The translations under genes were made by a program, and so were the position numbers. 64,000 nucleotides of DNA from Eustoma russellianum. Its lineage: Eukaryota > Streptophyta > Magnoliopsida > Gentianales > Gentianaceae. Each line of letters opens with the position of its first letter. Position 1 is the stretch's first letter. Below, piece after piece: positions 1 through 11,454 of this stretch. The DNA lies in NCBI GenBank assembly GCA_036186865.1, contig AP025065.1, positions 10,916,696 to 10,980,695 of the forward strand, read 5' to 3'. The notes under the pieces are model-generated. The model was given only the letters and a program-made list of their open reading frames with translations. It ran no database searches and had not been told where the DNA came from.

Positions 1-566
1 CAAGTGCTGATGAGCTCCTTGCAGTTGAGCCAGCTTCTACTCCAAACTTTCCTTCTTCTCGGCCTCTAGCTCTCTTTGCAAAGACTCTGCACGTGACTGC
101 GCTTGGGTCGAAGAGAACTCCATATCAGCTACTTTGCCTTGCAGCTCATCCACCTGAGAATCGGAAGTTTCCAACAAGCTATCAGCCTCTTTCTTCCCGT
201 TGCGAAGTGATGAGTTTTTTGACCTTAAGGAAGAGTTCTCGACCTCAATGCCGCCACTTCCTTTGCCAGTGATTCATTACGCAAAGCAAACTCCATGCAT
301 CTTTGGTTTTAGACATTGGCATTCTTCTCAGATCATCTGCTCTGGCCATGTACTCTAGTTGCTGAGCTCGAAACTGCTCAAATTAACAAAACTAGGCCAT
401 GCCATTTAAAACATGTAAGCTAAAGGAAGATACACCACAAGGAGGATTACTCACCAGGACCATGTTGCTCTGCATACAATTACTCAGCATATCCCAGTCC
501 ATGGCCTCAACCATTCGATGGCCAGTTGGAAGAACTGAGAGATCATTCAGCCGTTGAGCCACTAAA
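1..566 (-). pseudogene. Antisense extra ORF of a Tat-like gypsy element, coiled-coil 3' part
   Basis: Read on the minus strand, 566-470 encodes a stretch with LVAQRLNDLSVLPTGHRMVE, ending at a plausible donor (GTGAGT). From about 380 to 1 the translation is rich in E, K, Q, S and L, with heptad-like spacing (for example VDELQGKVADMEFSSTQAQS), that is, a coiled coil, but it needs frame changes and runs off the window. It is the downstream continuation of the Transposase_28-like gene at 5870-7500, separated from it by the solo LTR at 567-5869. Function unknown; such proteins are known only as cargo of plant LTR retrotransposons. Confidence 0.5.
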
Positions 567-3500
567 TGTAGGACCTGTATAGCACCACTACAAGGGGGGA
601 TTGAATAGTAGGTGCAGAAAATTTGGTTTTTAAAAACTTTTTAACCAAAAACCTCACTTCTGAACACAATTCCTGTTCTCAGATCCTGATTTGAAATAAT
701 TAAAAGACCTAGTTAGAGACCTCCAAAAGTTATAAAATTTGGCGAGATTCTACTCTCAGATGTTTTGAGAATCTCATAAAAATTTCAAATCAAAATTAAA
801 CTCCTAACCCTTTGAAAATATGTTTTTGGTCAGATTGCGCAAATCTGCCAAAAACAGTACTCCGACTTAAAAAATTTATTCTGATTCATTGGTAACTCCA
901 AATGGTCTGAAAATTTAATGACAAACCCCTTACGATTTTATTGTAATGGGTTGAAACAGTTTCTCAAAATTGCTTTGGAAAGTCTGTCAACCACGCTGAT
1001 GTTCTCAACCTTTGCAAATCTTAAAATCAGATTGCACTAGTCTCAGAACTAATCAAGTTTGACTGACTTATACTTAACCAAATGAGTTGAAACTTGTTCC
1101 AAATGAACTCTAGGATATGTGTCTATGTTTCTGCAAAGTTTTGTAATTTTTGAAAATCGTTTAATATTTTTAAGATTGCAACGAACTCAACACAGAAACT
1201 AAAAAATGAAAGTAAAGTGCAGTAAAGTAAAGACACCAAGGATTTTATACTGGTTCGGTTAAATCAACCTACTCTAGTCTTTGTGGACACCTTTCTCGGT
1301 TATCACTAAACACCAAACACACCTTACCATAAGGGTTGTTGGAGTTACACACCAACTCCGCCCTTTCACAAACAATACAATCAATCAAACGGATCACAGA
1401 CACCACCACCGAACGGATGAAGGTTTGATCACACCTTGATCAACCTTTTACAACAAATGAAACGTATATGGTGGTATGATCAAAGCCTATAAAATATTTT
1501 GAATATATGAACAATAGGCTTGAGAGAAAAAGAAGAAGAAGAAAGAAAAAGAGAAGAAGAAAATAGTTGAGCTTCTTGATCTTGAGAGAATGAGAGTTGT
1601 CGTCTTGGCTTTGTTTGCACTACTCTCTTCCTTTTAAGCATGTGTGGCCACCCCCTTTAGGTCTTCTACCATCTTGAGAATTCTCTTTAATGCCCTTGGT
1701 AGATTGCCTTGTGTAGATATGACACTATCTTGCTCACTTGGCACATTTTGATTGGATAGATGACTTGGCTTTGCTTACTTGACACTTGATGATTGGTCCA
1801 ACTTGTCATCATTTTAATGAGGTATAAAATTTGAGAATAACTTGCGAAATATGTGCCAAAAAGAATTCAAAAATGTTTCCAAACAATCACCATTCAATCT
1901 CTTCAATTTTGGGAAGCAAATTAGGCATCATTTAGACAAGAAAATCGGCCACTCTATAGTAGCACATGCTGAAATTTTCAGCATGTGTCTAATTTGAACT
2001 CTTTTGAATTGTTACCTTGTGTAGTTCCCTCTTTTATGTCACTAACCTTGTGTGACATATCCTCCACCAAATGAGATGCCAACTAAGCTCAACCTAGGCT
2101 ACAATGTGGCTGCAAATGGCATGTAGAATGGCTAGGCATGTGGTGAAATTTTATTTTAGTAAGCTTTGTCAAATAATGCACAATAATTACACATATATGT
2201 AAATTCCAATCAGCCCCAATTTGAATTTTCTAGAACACTTTAACATGCCTTGAATGCGTAAAAAGTATCTAGATACTGTAGACCTGTAAATCACCACTAG
2301 AAGGGGGGATTGAATAGTGGGTGCGGAAAATTTGGTTTTTAAAATATTTTAACCCAAAAACCCAACTTTTGAAAACAGTTTCTGTTTTCAGATGCGAATT
2401 TGAAACGTTTGAAAAACTAGGTTACAGATCTTCAAAAATTCTGAAATTTGGAGAGATTTTACTCTCAGAATTTTTGAGTATCCCCTAAAAATTTCAGATT
2501 AAAATTCAACCTCTAACCATTTGAAAATACGTTTGTGGTCAGATTTTGCAAATCTGCCAGAAACAGTAGTCAGATTTGAAAATTTTATTCCAATTATTTT
2601 GTAACTCCAAATGGTCTGAAAATTTAATTACAAACCCCTTATGATATGTATTTTAATGGGTTGAAACAGTTTTGAAAATATCCTTTGGAAAGTATGTCAA
2701 CCACGTTGATGTTCTCAACCTTTGCAAATCTGAAAATCAGATTGCACTAGTCTTAGAACTAATCAAGTTTGACTGACTTATACTTATCCAAATGACTTGA
2801 AACTTATGCCGAGTGAAACTTAAAACGTGTGGCTATGTTTCTGCAAAGTTTTGTAATTTTTGAAAATCGTTTACTATTTTTACGATTGTAACGAAATTGA
2901 TAAAAAATGCTGAAAACTGAAAGTACTGTGCAGTAAAGTAAAGAACACAAAGGATTTTATACTGGTTCGGTTAAATCAACCTACTCCAAGATTCGAAGAC
3001 ACCTTCCTCGGTTATCACTAAACAAAATTAACACCTTAACACAATGGTTGCTGGAGTTACACACCAACTCCTACCTTTTACACAAACGTTACAAGCAATC
3101 ACACCTTTCACGAACACCACCACTGAACGAATGAAAGATTGACCACACCTTGATCAACCTTTTACAACAATGAGCGTGTATGATGGTCTATACAAAACCT
3201 ATTCAATATATTTGAATATAAGAACAATAGGCTTGAGAAAGAAAAAGAAAGAAAGGTTAGAAGAAGAAAGTAGAAGACACTTTTTGCACTTCAGAGAATA
3301 TGAGAATTGTTTTGCATTTGTTTGCTCTTCTTCTCCTCCTTTTATTTCAAATTGGCCGCCCCCTTAGGGCATCTCTTCACCTTGGAAATTATCTTTTAAG
3401 TCCTTGGAAGAATGCCTTGTATAGATGTGACATCAACTTATTTACTTGACACAACTTGATTGGATGTTTGTCTTGGCCTTGCTTGCTTGGCACTCCTTGA

Positions 3501-5869
3501 TTGGGTGAGTTGTGTCATCACTTAATGACTGAAAAAATCTGAGAATGTCATCTAAAACATGTGCCAAAATAGTAGTAAAAACATTTCCAAATAGCATACA
3601 ATCAATCCCTACTAATTTGAAAAGTAAATTAGTCTCCATTAAGCCATAGAAATCGGCCAGCACCATTTGTATCACATGCAGAATTTTTAGCATGTGCAAT
3701 AATCTCAAGGCTTTGAAATTGTTACCATATTACTACACATCAATCCTTTGAATATTGAGAAGAAAATTGATCACATTTAAGAGACAAAATTCGGCCACTA
3801 TTACATGCTGAATTTTCAGCATGTGTTACATTTGTCACAAATTTTGAAATATCACCATGTGTAGTTTCCTCCATTATGTCACTAACCTTATGTAGTCCAT
3901 TCTTCACCAATCAAGATGCAAACTAAGCTACACATAAGCTCCACCAAGGCTGAGTAGGCGTGTATATTCATCTTGAACATATGCTGAATTTATTTTTGTA
4001 AACTTTGTAAAATAGTGCACAATAATTATATACATATGTTATATTCCAATCAGCCCTAATTTGAATATTCTAGAACACTTTAGTATGTAATGAATATGTA
4101 AAAAGTGTCTAGATACATGTTACATGTCATGCCAAAAATGTTCCATGTGTCGTGTTTGTAGAAAACCGAATTTTCGACTTTTGTCGATTACGCAATTTTT
4201 CTCCGATTAGATACAAACTTTGTGGCCATTTGTGAAGTGTAGGGGCTGGTATATGGCAAGTACGTGACACGTTGGTGAAGTTTCGGTTGTCACCGGATAC
4301 GACAATTTTTGGTTTAGAACCTTGTAACGTGTCGTTATAATTTTGTCATCACCATGACTTATATCATATGATATAAGACCTGAATATTCTCATAAATATG
4401 AGGTAAGTATAGTGATGTGATGTTGACGTACGTTCGTAATATATGTAACGTGTCAGTAGTACGTTGGAATATATGTGTATTGTGTCTTTAAAAAATCTGA
4501 ATATATATATTTTATATATATAAAAACGGGTGATTAGAGTGGGAGGAGACTTTCCATTTCCATGTTTGTTTCCATCATGTCTTCTCCAAATATATCTCCA
4601 TTTAATGAACTACTTAGTTCATTTAACTAAGTACTTCACTTAATGAACTAGTTTAGTTCATTAATGGTGGCACCTGAAAATAGTTCAAACACAACAAATG
4701 TTTGCCATTTGATGTAAGCTTTAAAGCTTCATGGCTTGTTAGTACGGCAACATTATATATAAAGTATATAAGGCAAGTTTGTCACACAAACGTGTCAAGT
4801 CATAAATTGTGTCATGCATTTCTTTAGCACACATTATTTAAATCATGCATTTTTGTGAATCACTCAAACTCTTTTTCTCAATAGATACATGTTACAACTC
4901 ACCAAAAAACGTTCCATGTGTTGTGTTCGTAGAAAACAGAAATTTTCGTCTTTCGTCGATTACGCGATTTTTCTCTGATTAAATTCAAACTTTTTGCACA
5001 TTTCATATATATTATGTCACACATAATGTACACAAAATAAAGTAGATATTCAGCTCTAATGGCTGATTGAGAGGTGCCCCCATGTGCTAAAAAAATTGAA
5101 CTTGAAATCTCCACAATTTGGCCTAAATGTGGGTGATTTGTGTGTACCAACATGTAATGATTTAGTGGCTCAATTTAACATATGAGCCACGAAAGTTTTG
5201 GCTATTTTTGAAGTATATGGGCTGACCATCTTTATATGACAAGTACGTGACACGTTGGCGAAGTTTTGGTAGTCACCCAATACGACAATTTTCGGTTTAT
5301 AACCTTGTAATGTGTCGTTATAATTTTGTCATCACCATGACTTATATCATATGATATAAGACCTGAATATACTCATAAATATAAGGTGTATATAGTGGTG
5401 TAACGTTGACGTACGTTTGTAATATATGTAACGTGTCGGTAGTACGTCGGAATATATGTGTATTGTGCCTTTTTAGCAAAAATATAAATATATATATAAC
5501 ATGTATAAATGGCGTGCAGATGGAATAAATGAGGAGACCTTCCATTTTCAATTTCGTTGCCATCAAGCTTTGTCCAAATATGTCTCCATTTAATGAACTA
5601 GTTAGTTCAATAACTTAAGCACTTCACTTAATGAACTAGTTTAGTTCATTAATTGAGCCACCTGAAAATAGTTCAAAGACAACAAATGTTTGCCATATGA
5701 TGTAAGCTTTAACGCTTCATGGTTTGTTAGTACGACAACAAAATATATAAAGCTTATGAGGCATGTATATCACAACAACGTGTCAAGTAATAATTTTGTT
5801 CATGCATTTTGCAAACTCGTACTATTTAAATCATGCATTTGTAAATCATTCAAACACTTTTTCTCAACA
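567..5869 (-). mobile_element. Solo LTR of a long-LTR family (outer copy, split by a nested copy)
   Basis: The element runs from TGTAGGACC at 567 to TTCTCAACA at 5869 (TG...CA) and is flanked by the 5-bp TSD ctaaa (562-566 and 5870-5874). Removing the nested copy 2277-4883 and its TSD leaves about 2.69 kb. No internal region, primer site or coding sequence is present, so this is a solo LTR. Sense is taken as minus because, on the copy at 41094-44097, the reverse reading ends in the A/C-rich run typical of plant U5 ends. The ORFs inside are spurious. Family unidentified. Confidence 0.8.
2277..4883 (-). mobile_element. Solo LTR of the same long-LTR family, nested in the outer copy
   Basis: Begins TGTAGACCTG at 2277 and ends TTTCTCAATA at 4883 (terminal CA mutated to TA). 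The flanking 5-bp TSD is gatac (2272-2276 and 4884-4888), a target inside the older copy. Length 2607 bp. It aligns over its whole length with the outer copy and with 41094-44097, but lacks about 220 bp present at roughly 4970-5200 of the outer copy. It carries two copies of a palindrome built on ACATGCTGAA/TTCAGCATGT (near 3676 and 3804), against one in the outer copy. Confidence 0.85.
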
Positions 5870-7500
5870 CTAAATGGTCGACCGCTGAGTCACTCTGCAA
5901 ATTCCCCAGCACCAACCTCGACGACTAAGTTCATTCAGCCACCGAGCCACTGAATAGTCGACCGCTGAGTCAGTCTCTACAAATTCCCCTAGCACCAACC
6001 TCGGCGCCCTTGGTCGCCGAGAAGAAGGTGCCTCCTCTACTGTTGTAGATGGGCATTCATCTCGGCATCTTCTCCTTGGCCAAAAGGTCGGATTTGCTAC
6101 TGTATCCGCCGACTGTTCTGGCTCAAACAAACGCCGAAATTAAATGAAGAGATTGGGGAACAACCTCGGCCAACTCTTCCAACTGCAGCAGTGCTGCAAA
6201 AACCAAAAGCAAGATGATAAGTGAATATGTTATGGATACTGAAAAGAAAGAAACAGAAACATGCCAAAAATTACCAGGTTTAACATAAACGGGCTTGTCA
6301 GAATCAATCAGAACTGCGTCAGCTTGACCCTCTGGGATCCGAGCAGTTTACTCAATCCCAGAAACATTCACCCCAGGAATCTCTTCTATGAGGAACGACT
6401 TAGGATGGGACAGGCCCTACCATGGGCTGTGTCTTCTAGCCCGCCCACGGGCCACGGCTTCAGATATGTGGCAGAAACTCCAGCATCCCCAGATGCCATT
6501 GATCCTGTGAAATTTTCAAGGTAACCAATGTTGTACTTTTCTAACAAAACCATCAACCCAAGAAATTTATAAACAGATAAGACCTACCCTTGACAACATT
6601 TAAGCTCGCCTAGCCAAGCACTTGGAAACCCAGACTCGAAGCTAAGTGGCCCAGGTCGGCTGCTTCAAGAACCAACCTGTCTACTCTCTGCCAATCAATA
6701 ACTGCAGATAGGCTCTGCATCCTTGATGCTTCTTCGCAAAATTCTTGGCTCGGCCTTAAGTTATTAGCTTTGTCCGATTTCTAGATTTTCAAGTCAGAAA
6801 CGCCTTCCTTCTTGATGTAGAAAAACCGACCTTTCCAATTCTTGGTGAAGGTCAGTATGTTCATAGCAAAGTTGGACTCTCTATTGGGGTAGCGCTTGCT
6901 AAATTAATATCAACTATCCAAGGACTTACACATAAAAATGCCCCAGAAGATCCTAAGGTCGAACTCAGCCTCTATCACTCTTAGAAATAAAAAAAAGCAT
7001 ATGATTGAGTTCAGACCATTGGGTTTTATGTGGGGCAACCTAAGCCTATAGAACTCTAAAATCAATCTTACAGGTTCAGGAATGGGCAAACAGAACCCCG
7101 ACCTAAAATACTCATCATATACTACTTCATAACCCACAGGGAGATCATATGCGGTCTGACCAGGAAGGGGCAAGAGGGGACTAAATAAATCACGATCTAT
7201 TCTATACGCCTCACACAAACGTGCAAGTTCAGCAGCGCTCAAGGTGCAATTAGATCCTTGCACCTGAACCAAAGGAGATCCCCTATGAACTACCCCAAAA
7301 TTCAAAGAAAGGGTAAGAATATCCCTGCAAAGCAGGTGGGTTCACAGTCGCCGGAGCAATGGCTACACCTCTCTGCTCTAATGACAGACCTATTAGAGAA
7401 ACAACTTTATTGGACTCTGCATCCCTGCTGGGCCCAGTAAGAAGGGCAGCGATCTTACGCAATCTCTGAAGAGGACGAACGTGGCCGCTAGAAGCCATTC
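5870..7500 (-). pseudogene. Antisense extra ORF of a Tat-like gypsy element, Transposase_28-like domain
   Basis: Minus-strand exons encode an N-terminal part (MASSGHVRPLQRLRKIAALL, from ~7496) and, in another frame from 7305, a domain with the marks of the plant 'putative gypsy-type transposon' family (Pfam Transposase_28): an AELARLCEAYRI segment, YDEYFRSGFCLPIPEPVRLI, then a hydrophobic ICFFLFLRVIEAEFDLRIFW stretch. A WKGRFFYIKKEG motif follows near 6830, a probable intron near 6590, and low-complexity acidic/Ser/Pro sequence at 5870-6130. Frame changes suggest decay or unseen splicing. It lies antisense to the LTR at 8017, as described for the extra ORFs of Tat-lineage elements. Biochemical role unknown. 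Confidence 0.6.
5880..6000. repeat. Imperfect tandem duplication (~75 bp) in the antisense ORF
   Basis: The segment with gtcgaccgctgagtcactct followed by caaattccccagcaccaacc recurs about 75 bp later as gtcgaccgctgagtcagtct followed by caaattcccctagcaccaac. The outer solo LTR inserted within the first unit. Confidence 0.65.
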
Positions 7501-8000
7501 TCTCAAACGAGTGTGAGGAACCATCGTCCCTTGCGCCACCGCCAACATAAGAAATAGCTTCAGATATATTTTGGGAATCAACGAAGGAAAAAGAAACCAT
7601 ATCCATAGGTATAAAGATCACAAAACCTTAGAAGTAAATAAGGAAAAAGAGGATGACAGAGACGAAAGAAGCATAATTCCACTTGGTCGGAGAAGAAAAT
7701 AAGGAAAAAAGTAGAAGGCGTACGCAATAATGCTGCAGGTGGACACTTTTATAGCCTTAGCACACGAACCAAGACAACTCTTCGTAGAACCCGCCGTCAG
7801 AACCATCAACTGTCAGAAGTATAATGATTCGCTGCATCAATACTAGCACCAGCGCTCACTTTTCATTAATCACTCGAAACTCTACCCAATCAAAAGCTGA
7901 CACGTCATGTCAACACATCAACTGAGCAGAATACTCTGTCCCTTAAATGAAAGATTAGCCCACCCGTATTTTGCCAAATTCCATGCTCTGCTCGGCCAGA

Positions 8001-8016
8001 CTAATCTGGGGGCATC
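8001..8016 (+). other. Polypurine tract of the Tat-like gypsy element
   Basis: The G-rich run ctaatctgggggcatc lies directly before TGATAAACCC at 8017. It is the expected second-strand primer site next to a plus-sense 3' LTR, and it sets the element's orientation opposite to that of the ORF at 5870-7500. Confidence 0.5.
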
Positions 8017-8900
8017 TGATAAACCCAGAAACTAACTACTTAAAATGACAAGTAGTTCCACCTTGGCAGGTAACAGTCAATGCTTCTTGGACCCACTGTT
8101 AGCGTTTCCACGTCAGCTCGGCCAATCTTGTCTTGCCAAGACCCCTCTAGCTGAGCTCCTACTCATGCTCGACCTAGGAGGCCTTATTAGTTCAGCTTAG
8201 CCAAAGTATTTGTCATCATCTTTGGCAGGGCAAGTCCTCTACTTTGTATAAAAACATACCTGCCCAGGCAGTTCAGTGTTTCTGCTCACCTTGGACAGAG
8301 ACAGTTAATGTCGCTAGACTTCATGGGCACAGCCTTCCCACCTAGACCTGCTAAGACCTATTCATGCCCAACCAAAGGGATTCATGCCCAACCAAAGGGA
8401 TATCACCAGGCTAGTGGGCCAGAGCAGCACCTTTCAACTTAGCTCGGCAGAACACCGTGGACCAATTTCAAACATGCTACCCTCACCTTGGCTCTCTAGC
8501 TGCACTACTCAAGGATCGCCTCAGCTCAGCCACAACACGCATAGGCGAACACCTGCCAGCCAGATGCCTTGGCCATGCACTGGTACATGTGCCACCACGT
8601 GGCCGCCATGCAAACAGAAGCTGCCAACATGACAGCCATGTGTCATCATCATACCGCTCCTTGCCATGCAACGTCTATTCCAACTCATATAAAGGAGACC
8701 TCCCCCATCTAAGGTTGGACCAAGCTGAATTAAGGCAAGAAAAACTACACCCAGCTCTTCCGAGCAAAAACATCAACTTTCTCTTCAAGGAGAAAACCTT
8801 CTAGGTTGCTTCGACCTCTACTTCTAATTCATATTCACATAACAATGCCCAACACTGACTTAAGCGTCGGGGGTTTTTTCCTGGGATAGTAGCCCTAGAC
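8017..8900 (+). mobile_element. 3' LTR of the Tat-like gypsy element (right edge uncertain)
   Basis: Starts TGATAAACCC after the polypurine tract. GC- and C-rich compared with its surroundings. TATA-like boxes lie near 8242 (tgtataaaaac) and 8684 (catataaagga), both on the plus strand. Near 8862 a U5-like motif reads acttaagcgtcggggg, as in plant Tat elements. A 20-bp direct repeat lies at about 8362-8401. The partner LTR is outside the window, so the right end, possibly as far as ~9050, cannot be fixed by a TSD. Confidence 0.5.
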
Positions 8901-9411
8901 TTCTAATGTGGTCTTCCCTTCATAGGTTTCAGAAAAGACCTAAGAAGGCGCTAACGGCGTTTTCTTCAGATCACCTCTGATCTAGCTGGCGAAGATCCAT
9001 CTTCGTCGGATGGCATCTTTGCCTTTGGTGGGCTCAAGTACCCATCAATTTCAACCACAAGGCTTTCACGGGACAATTTGAGCAATTGTTTCTTGATTTC
9101 TAACATTATATGAAGTAAGAGAAAGCAGCCGGATAAAGGATTGATGGCTGACGCAAAAACTGGGTATATGGCTACCGCCAATCAAAGAGAGGTTATAGCT
9201 TAAGCAAATGTTTGAGGATGCTTATGAGAGGTGTTACACTGCTCCTATGAAAGGAGTTTCTTTCCCTCTTGAATTTCCACTCCGCCCTTGACAAATACGA
9301 CTTCAATTCTGAAATTGGAACCAAGGCACATCATTCAAATTTTCTTGTTTTATTTTGAATATTTGTTTCTAAAAAGGTGGGCCTTTGATATAGGAGGCCT
9401 TGCAAGGATGT
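8901..9411. other. Unassigned sequence between the gypsy LTR and Copia-4
   Basis: No domain or RNA gene was recognised. Short open frames exist on both strands but have no family resemblance that I can see. It may include the end of the gypsy U5 and the flank into which Copia-4 inserted. Confidence 0.4.
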
Positions 9412-9417
9412 TTTTCC

Positions 9418-10247
9418 TGTTGAAAAATACTTCTAAAGTACTTTAAAATTTGCTCCAAGCTTATATAAAAACATGTAGGACGTTGTTTGGGAGATTAAAA
9501 GATGATTTAAACACTTTGAACTTGTAAGAAATCACTTGGATCGATCCATGTGCAAGTTGGATCGAACCAAGTGAAAGTTGAGTGTTCTGTTGGACATCGA
9601 TCGATGTGACATCGATCGATACATCAATCGATCGATGTAATATGGATGCAAAGTTGGAGCTCTCTGTCCAACATAGATTGATCATATGGATCAATCGATG
9701 TGACATCGATCGATACATACATCGATCGATGTTGGCAGAGTGCAAAGTTGGAGCCTCTGTTCAACACCAATCGATATTGATGTGCCAAAAGACCGGGCTT
9801 TTCACTTTGAATTGCAACTTTTGATTCAAGAATCATCTCCCTTCATACATGAACATTATGCAACTGATATAGAGGTTAATTAATCTGCTAAAACGGTTTT
9901 CAAAGTGGTATTTACAGAACCCAAGACCTATGAATATTAAGCCTTGCTATCTTAAACAATATACAAGAACTTTTGCAAAATTCTGAAAATTTTCTACGCT
10001 GTCCTTCCTCCAAATCTCTCTTCTTCTTCCTCCACTATCAAATACTTCTATTTGCAAGTTTATCTTCCTCTCGTAGAGCAAACGAAAGGAAGAATCCGTT
10101 ATATCGTGGGAGGCTTGTGCCGTGTAGTTCACCTTGCTTGTGGTGGAGGCATTTTAGATTAAGGACATCAACTAACCTTGTGTCTCAATTTTCTATTATC
10201 CTTGTTAATACCGTTTTTGGTATCCATAACTTACACCTTTTCTAACA
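9418..10247 (+). repeat. 5' LTR of Copia-4
   Basis: 830 bp, TGTTGAAAAA ... TTTTCTAACA. The U3-like part (9595-9780) is packed with the palindrome CATCGATCGATG and related ATCGAT boxes. This block is longer than in the 3' LTR, so the LTRs differ by a duplication or deletion as well as by point changes. Confidence 0.8.
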
Positions 10248-10330
10248 ACCTTAAAGCTAAAAGTCATTCGATACGTCCAAGGTGGAACCTTTTAATGACA
10301 AATTCTTCAAAAGGTGGTCTGCTAAGGTAC
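10248..10330 (+). pseudogene. Copia-4 gag N-terminal remnant
   Basis: Directly after the LTR, one frame reads KSFDTSKVEPFNDKFFKRWS then AKVLF, the opening of a copia gag (a KVEPFDG-FKRWxxK-type motif). It is cut off where gypsy sequence starts at about 10331. Confidence 0.55.
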
Positions 10331-10428
10331 TATTCTTAAACTAATACAACATAAACATTTAAAAAGCAAAATAAAGAACACATTCTATCTTAGTGATATT
10401 TTACAATGGTTCTAAAAATTCTTACAAA

Positions 10429-10803
10429 TCATGTTATAGGTTCAATAAGGTGAACCCAATGTATAAATTCCTTTGGTTCATCTTGCACATGTTTAAATAG
10501 GAAGGCCCCCACTTCATGCATTAGTTTCTTAGTTTTACTTCTTGTTAAGGGTCTTTGATCTTGCATGTTTGTAACATTATGTGCATTCTCATTATCTTGA
10601 CATGGATGAGGGTTATGGACCTCATCATTCCCCCCTTCTTTAAAAGGATTCGACCTCGAATCTAAATCATCATCAAAAGGGGTAAGATCAGCAACGTTAA
10701 AAGTATGAGAAATTGAACCATACTTACTCTCCGGAAGGTCAAGAATGTAAGCATTATCTCCAACCTTTTGAAGTACTTTGAAAGGGTCATCTCCTCTTGG
10801 CAT
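10429..10803 (-). pseudogene. Gypsy integrase C-terminal region
   Basis: 124-codon frame with KVLQKVGDNAYILDLPESKY followed by HTFNVADLTPF, the typical C-terminal tail of plant gypsy integrase (small-barrel region), then an acidic tail. A partial duplicate of its last part lies at 18360-18560. Confidence 0.75.
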
Positions 10804-10986
10804 GAGACTAGATTTCCTTTCTCTAGGAAACCTTTCTTTCCTTAAATGCAGCCAAACAAGATCACCTGGTTCAAACAGAACTTGCGTCCTTTGTTAGCTT
10901 GTTTTGCATACTGTTTGTTTTTCTTTTCAAGTTGTAGCTTAACCTTAGGATGCAATTTCTTAATCAGTTCAACCTTATTCTTACCA

Positions 10987-11445
10987 TCATACTTGCACGT
11001 TCATGAACATGAATAGACATAAGATCAAGTGGAGACAAAGGATTAAAACCATATACAACTTCAAACGGTGAATGTGTTGTGCCACTAGAACACTTCTATT
11101 ATAAGCAAATTCAATATATGGCAAGCAATCTTCCCAATTCTTAAGGTTCTCCTGAATTATAGCACGCAATAATTGAGACAAATTTCTATTCACAACTTCA
11201 GTTTGACCATCTGTTTGGGGTTGGGCAGTAGCAGAAAATAAGAGTTTTGTTCCAAGTTTACCCCACAACACACGCCAAAAGTGACTTAAGAACTTAGTAT
11301 CTCTATCACTAACAATGGTACTAGGCATGCCATATAGACGTACAACTTCCTGAAAGAACAAGTTTGCGACGTGAGATGCATCATCAACCTTTTTACAAGC
11401 TATGAAGTGTGTCATTTTAGAAAATCTGTCAACGACAACAAACAC
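10987..11445 (-). pseudogene. Gypsy integrase core
   Basis: The frame contains VVDRFSKMTHFIACKK (first catalytic Asp), SDRDTKFLSHFW (second Asp) and PQTDGQTEVVNRNL (Glu), that is, the DDE triad of retroviral-type integrase. A frameshift follows at FAYNRSV. The frame joins the H2C2 domain of 11455-12795 across a stop. Confidence 0.85.
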
Positions 11446-11454
11446 ACTATCACT

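Noticed and set aside
1500..5700. Several short ORFs such as 3170-3367, 3442-3708 and 5342-5566
   Set aside because: All fall in the solo LTRs and are not conserved between the three copies of the family.
8384..8804. Overlapping frames of 60-115 codons on both strands
   Set aside because: They lie in the GC-rich gypsy LTR and have no family resemblance; stop-poor composition explains them.
9461..10245. Frames rich in Ile-Asp-Arg around the ATCGAT repeats
   Set aside because: Translation of the repeated palindromes in the Copia-4 LTR; the same frames recur in the 3' LTR only because it is a repeat.
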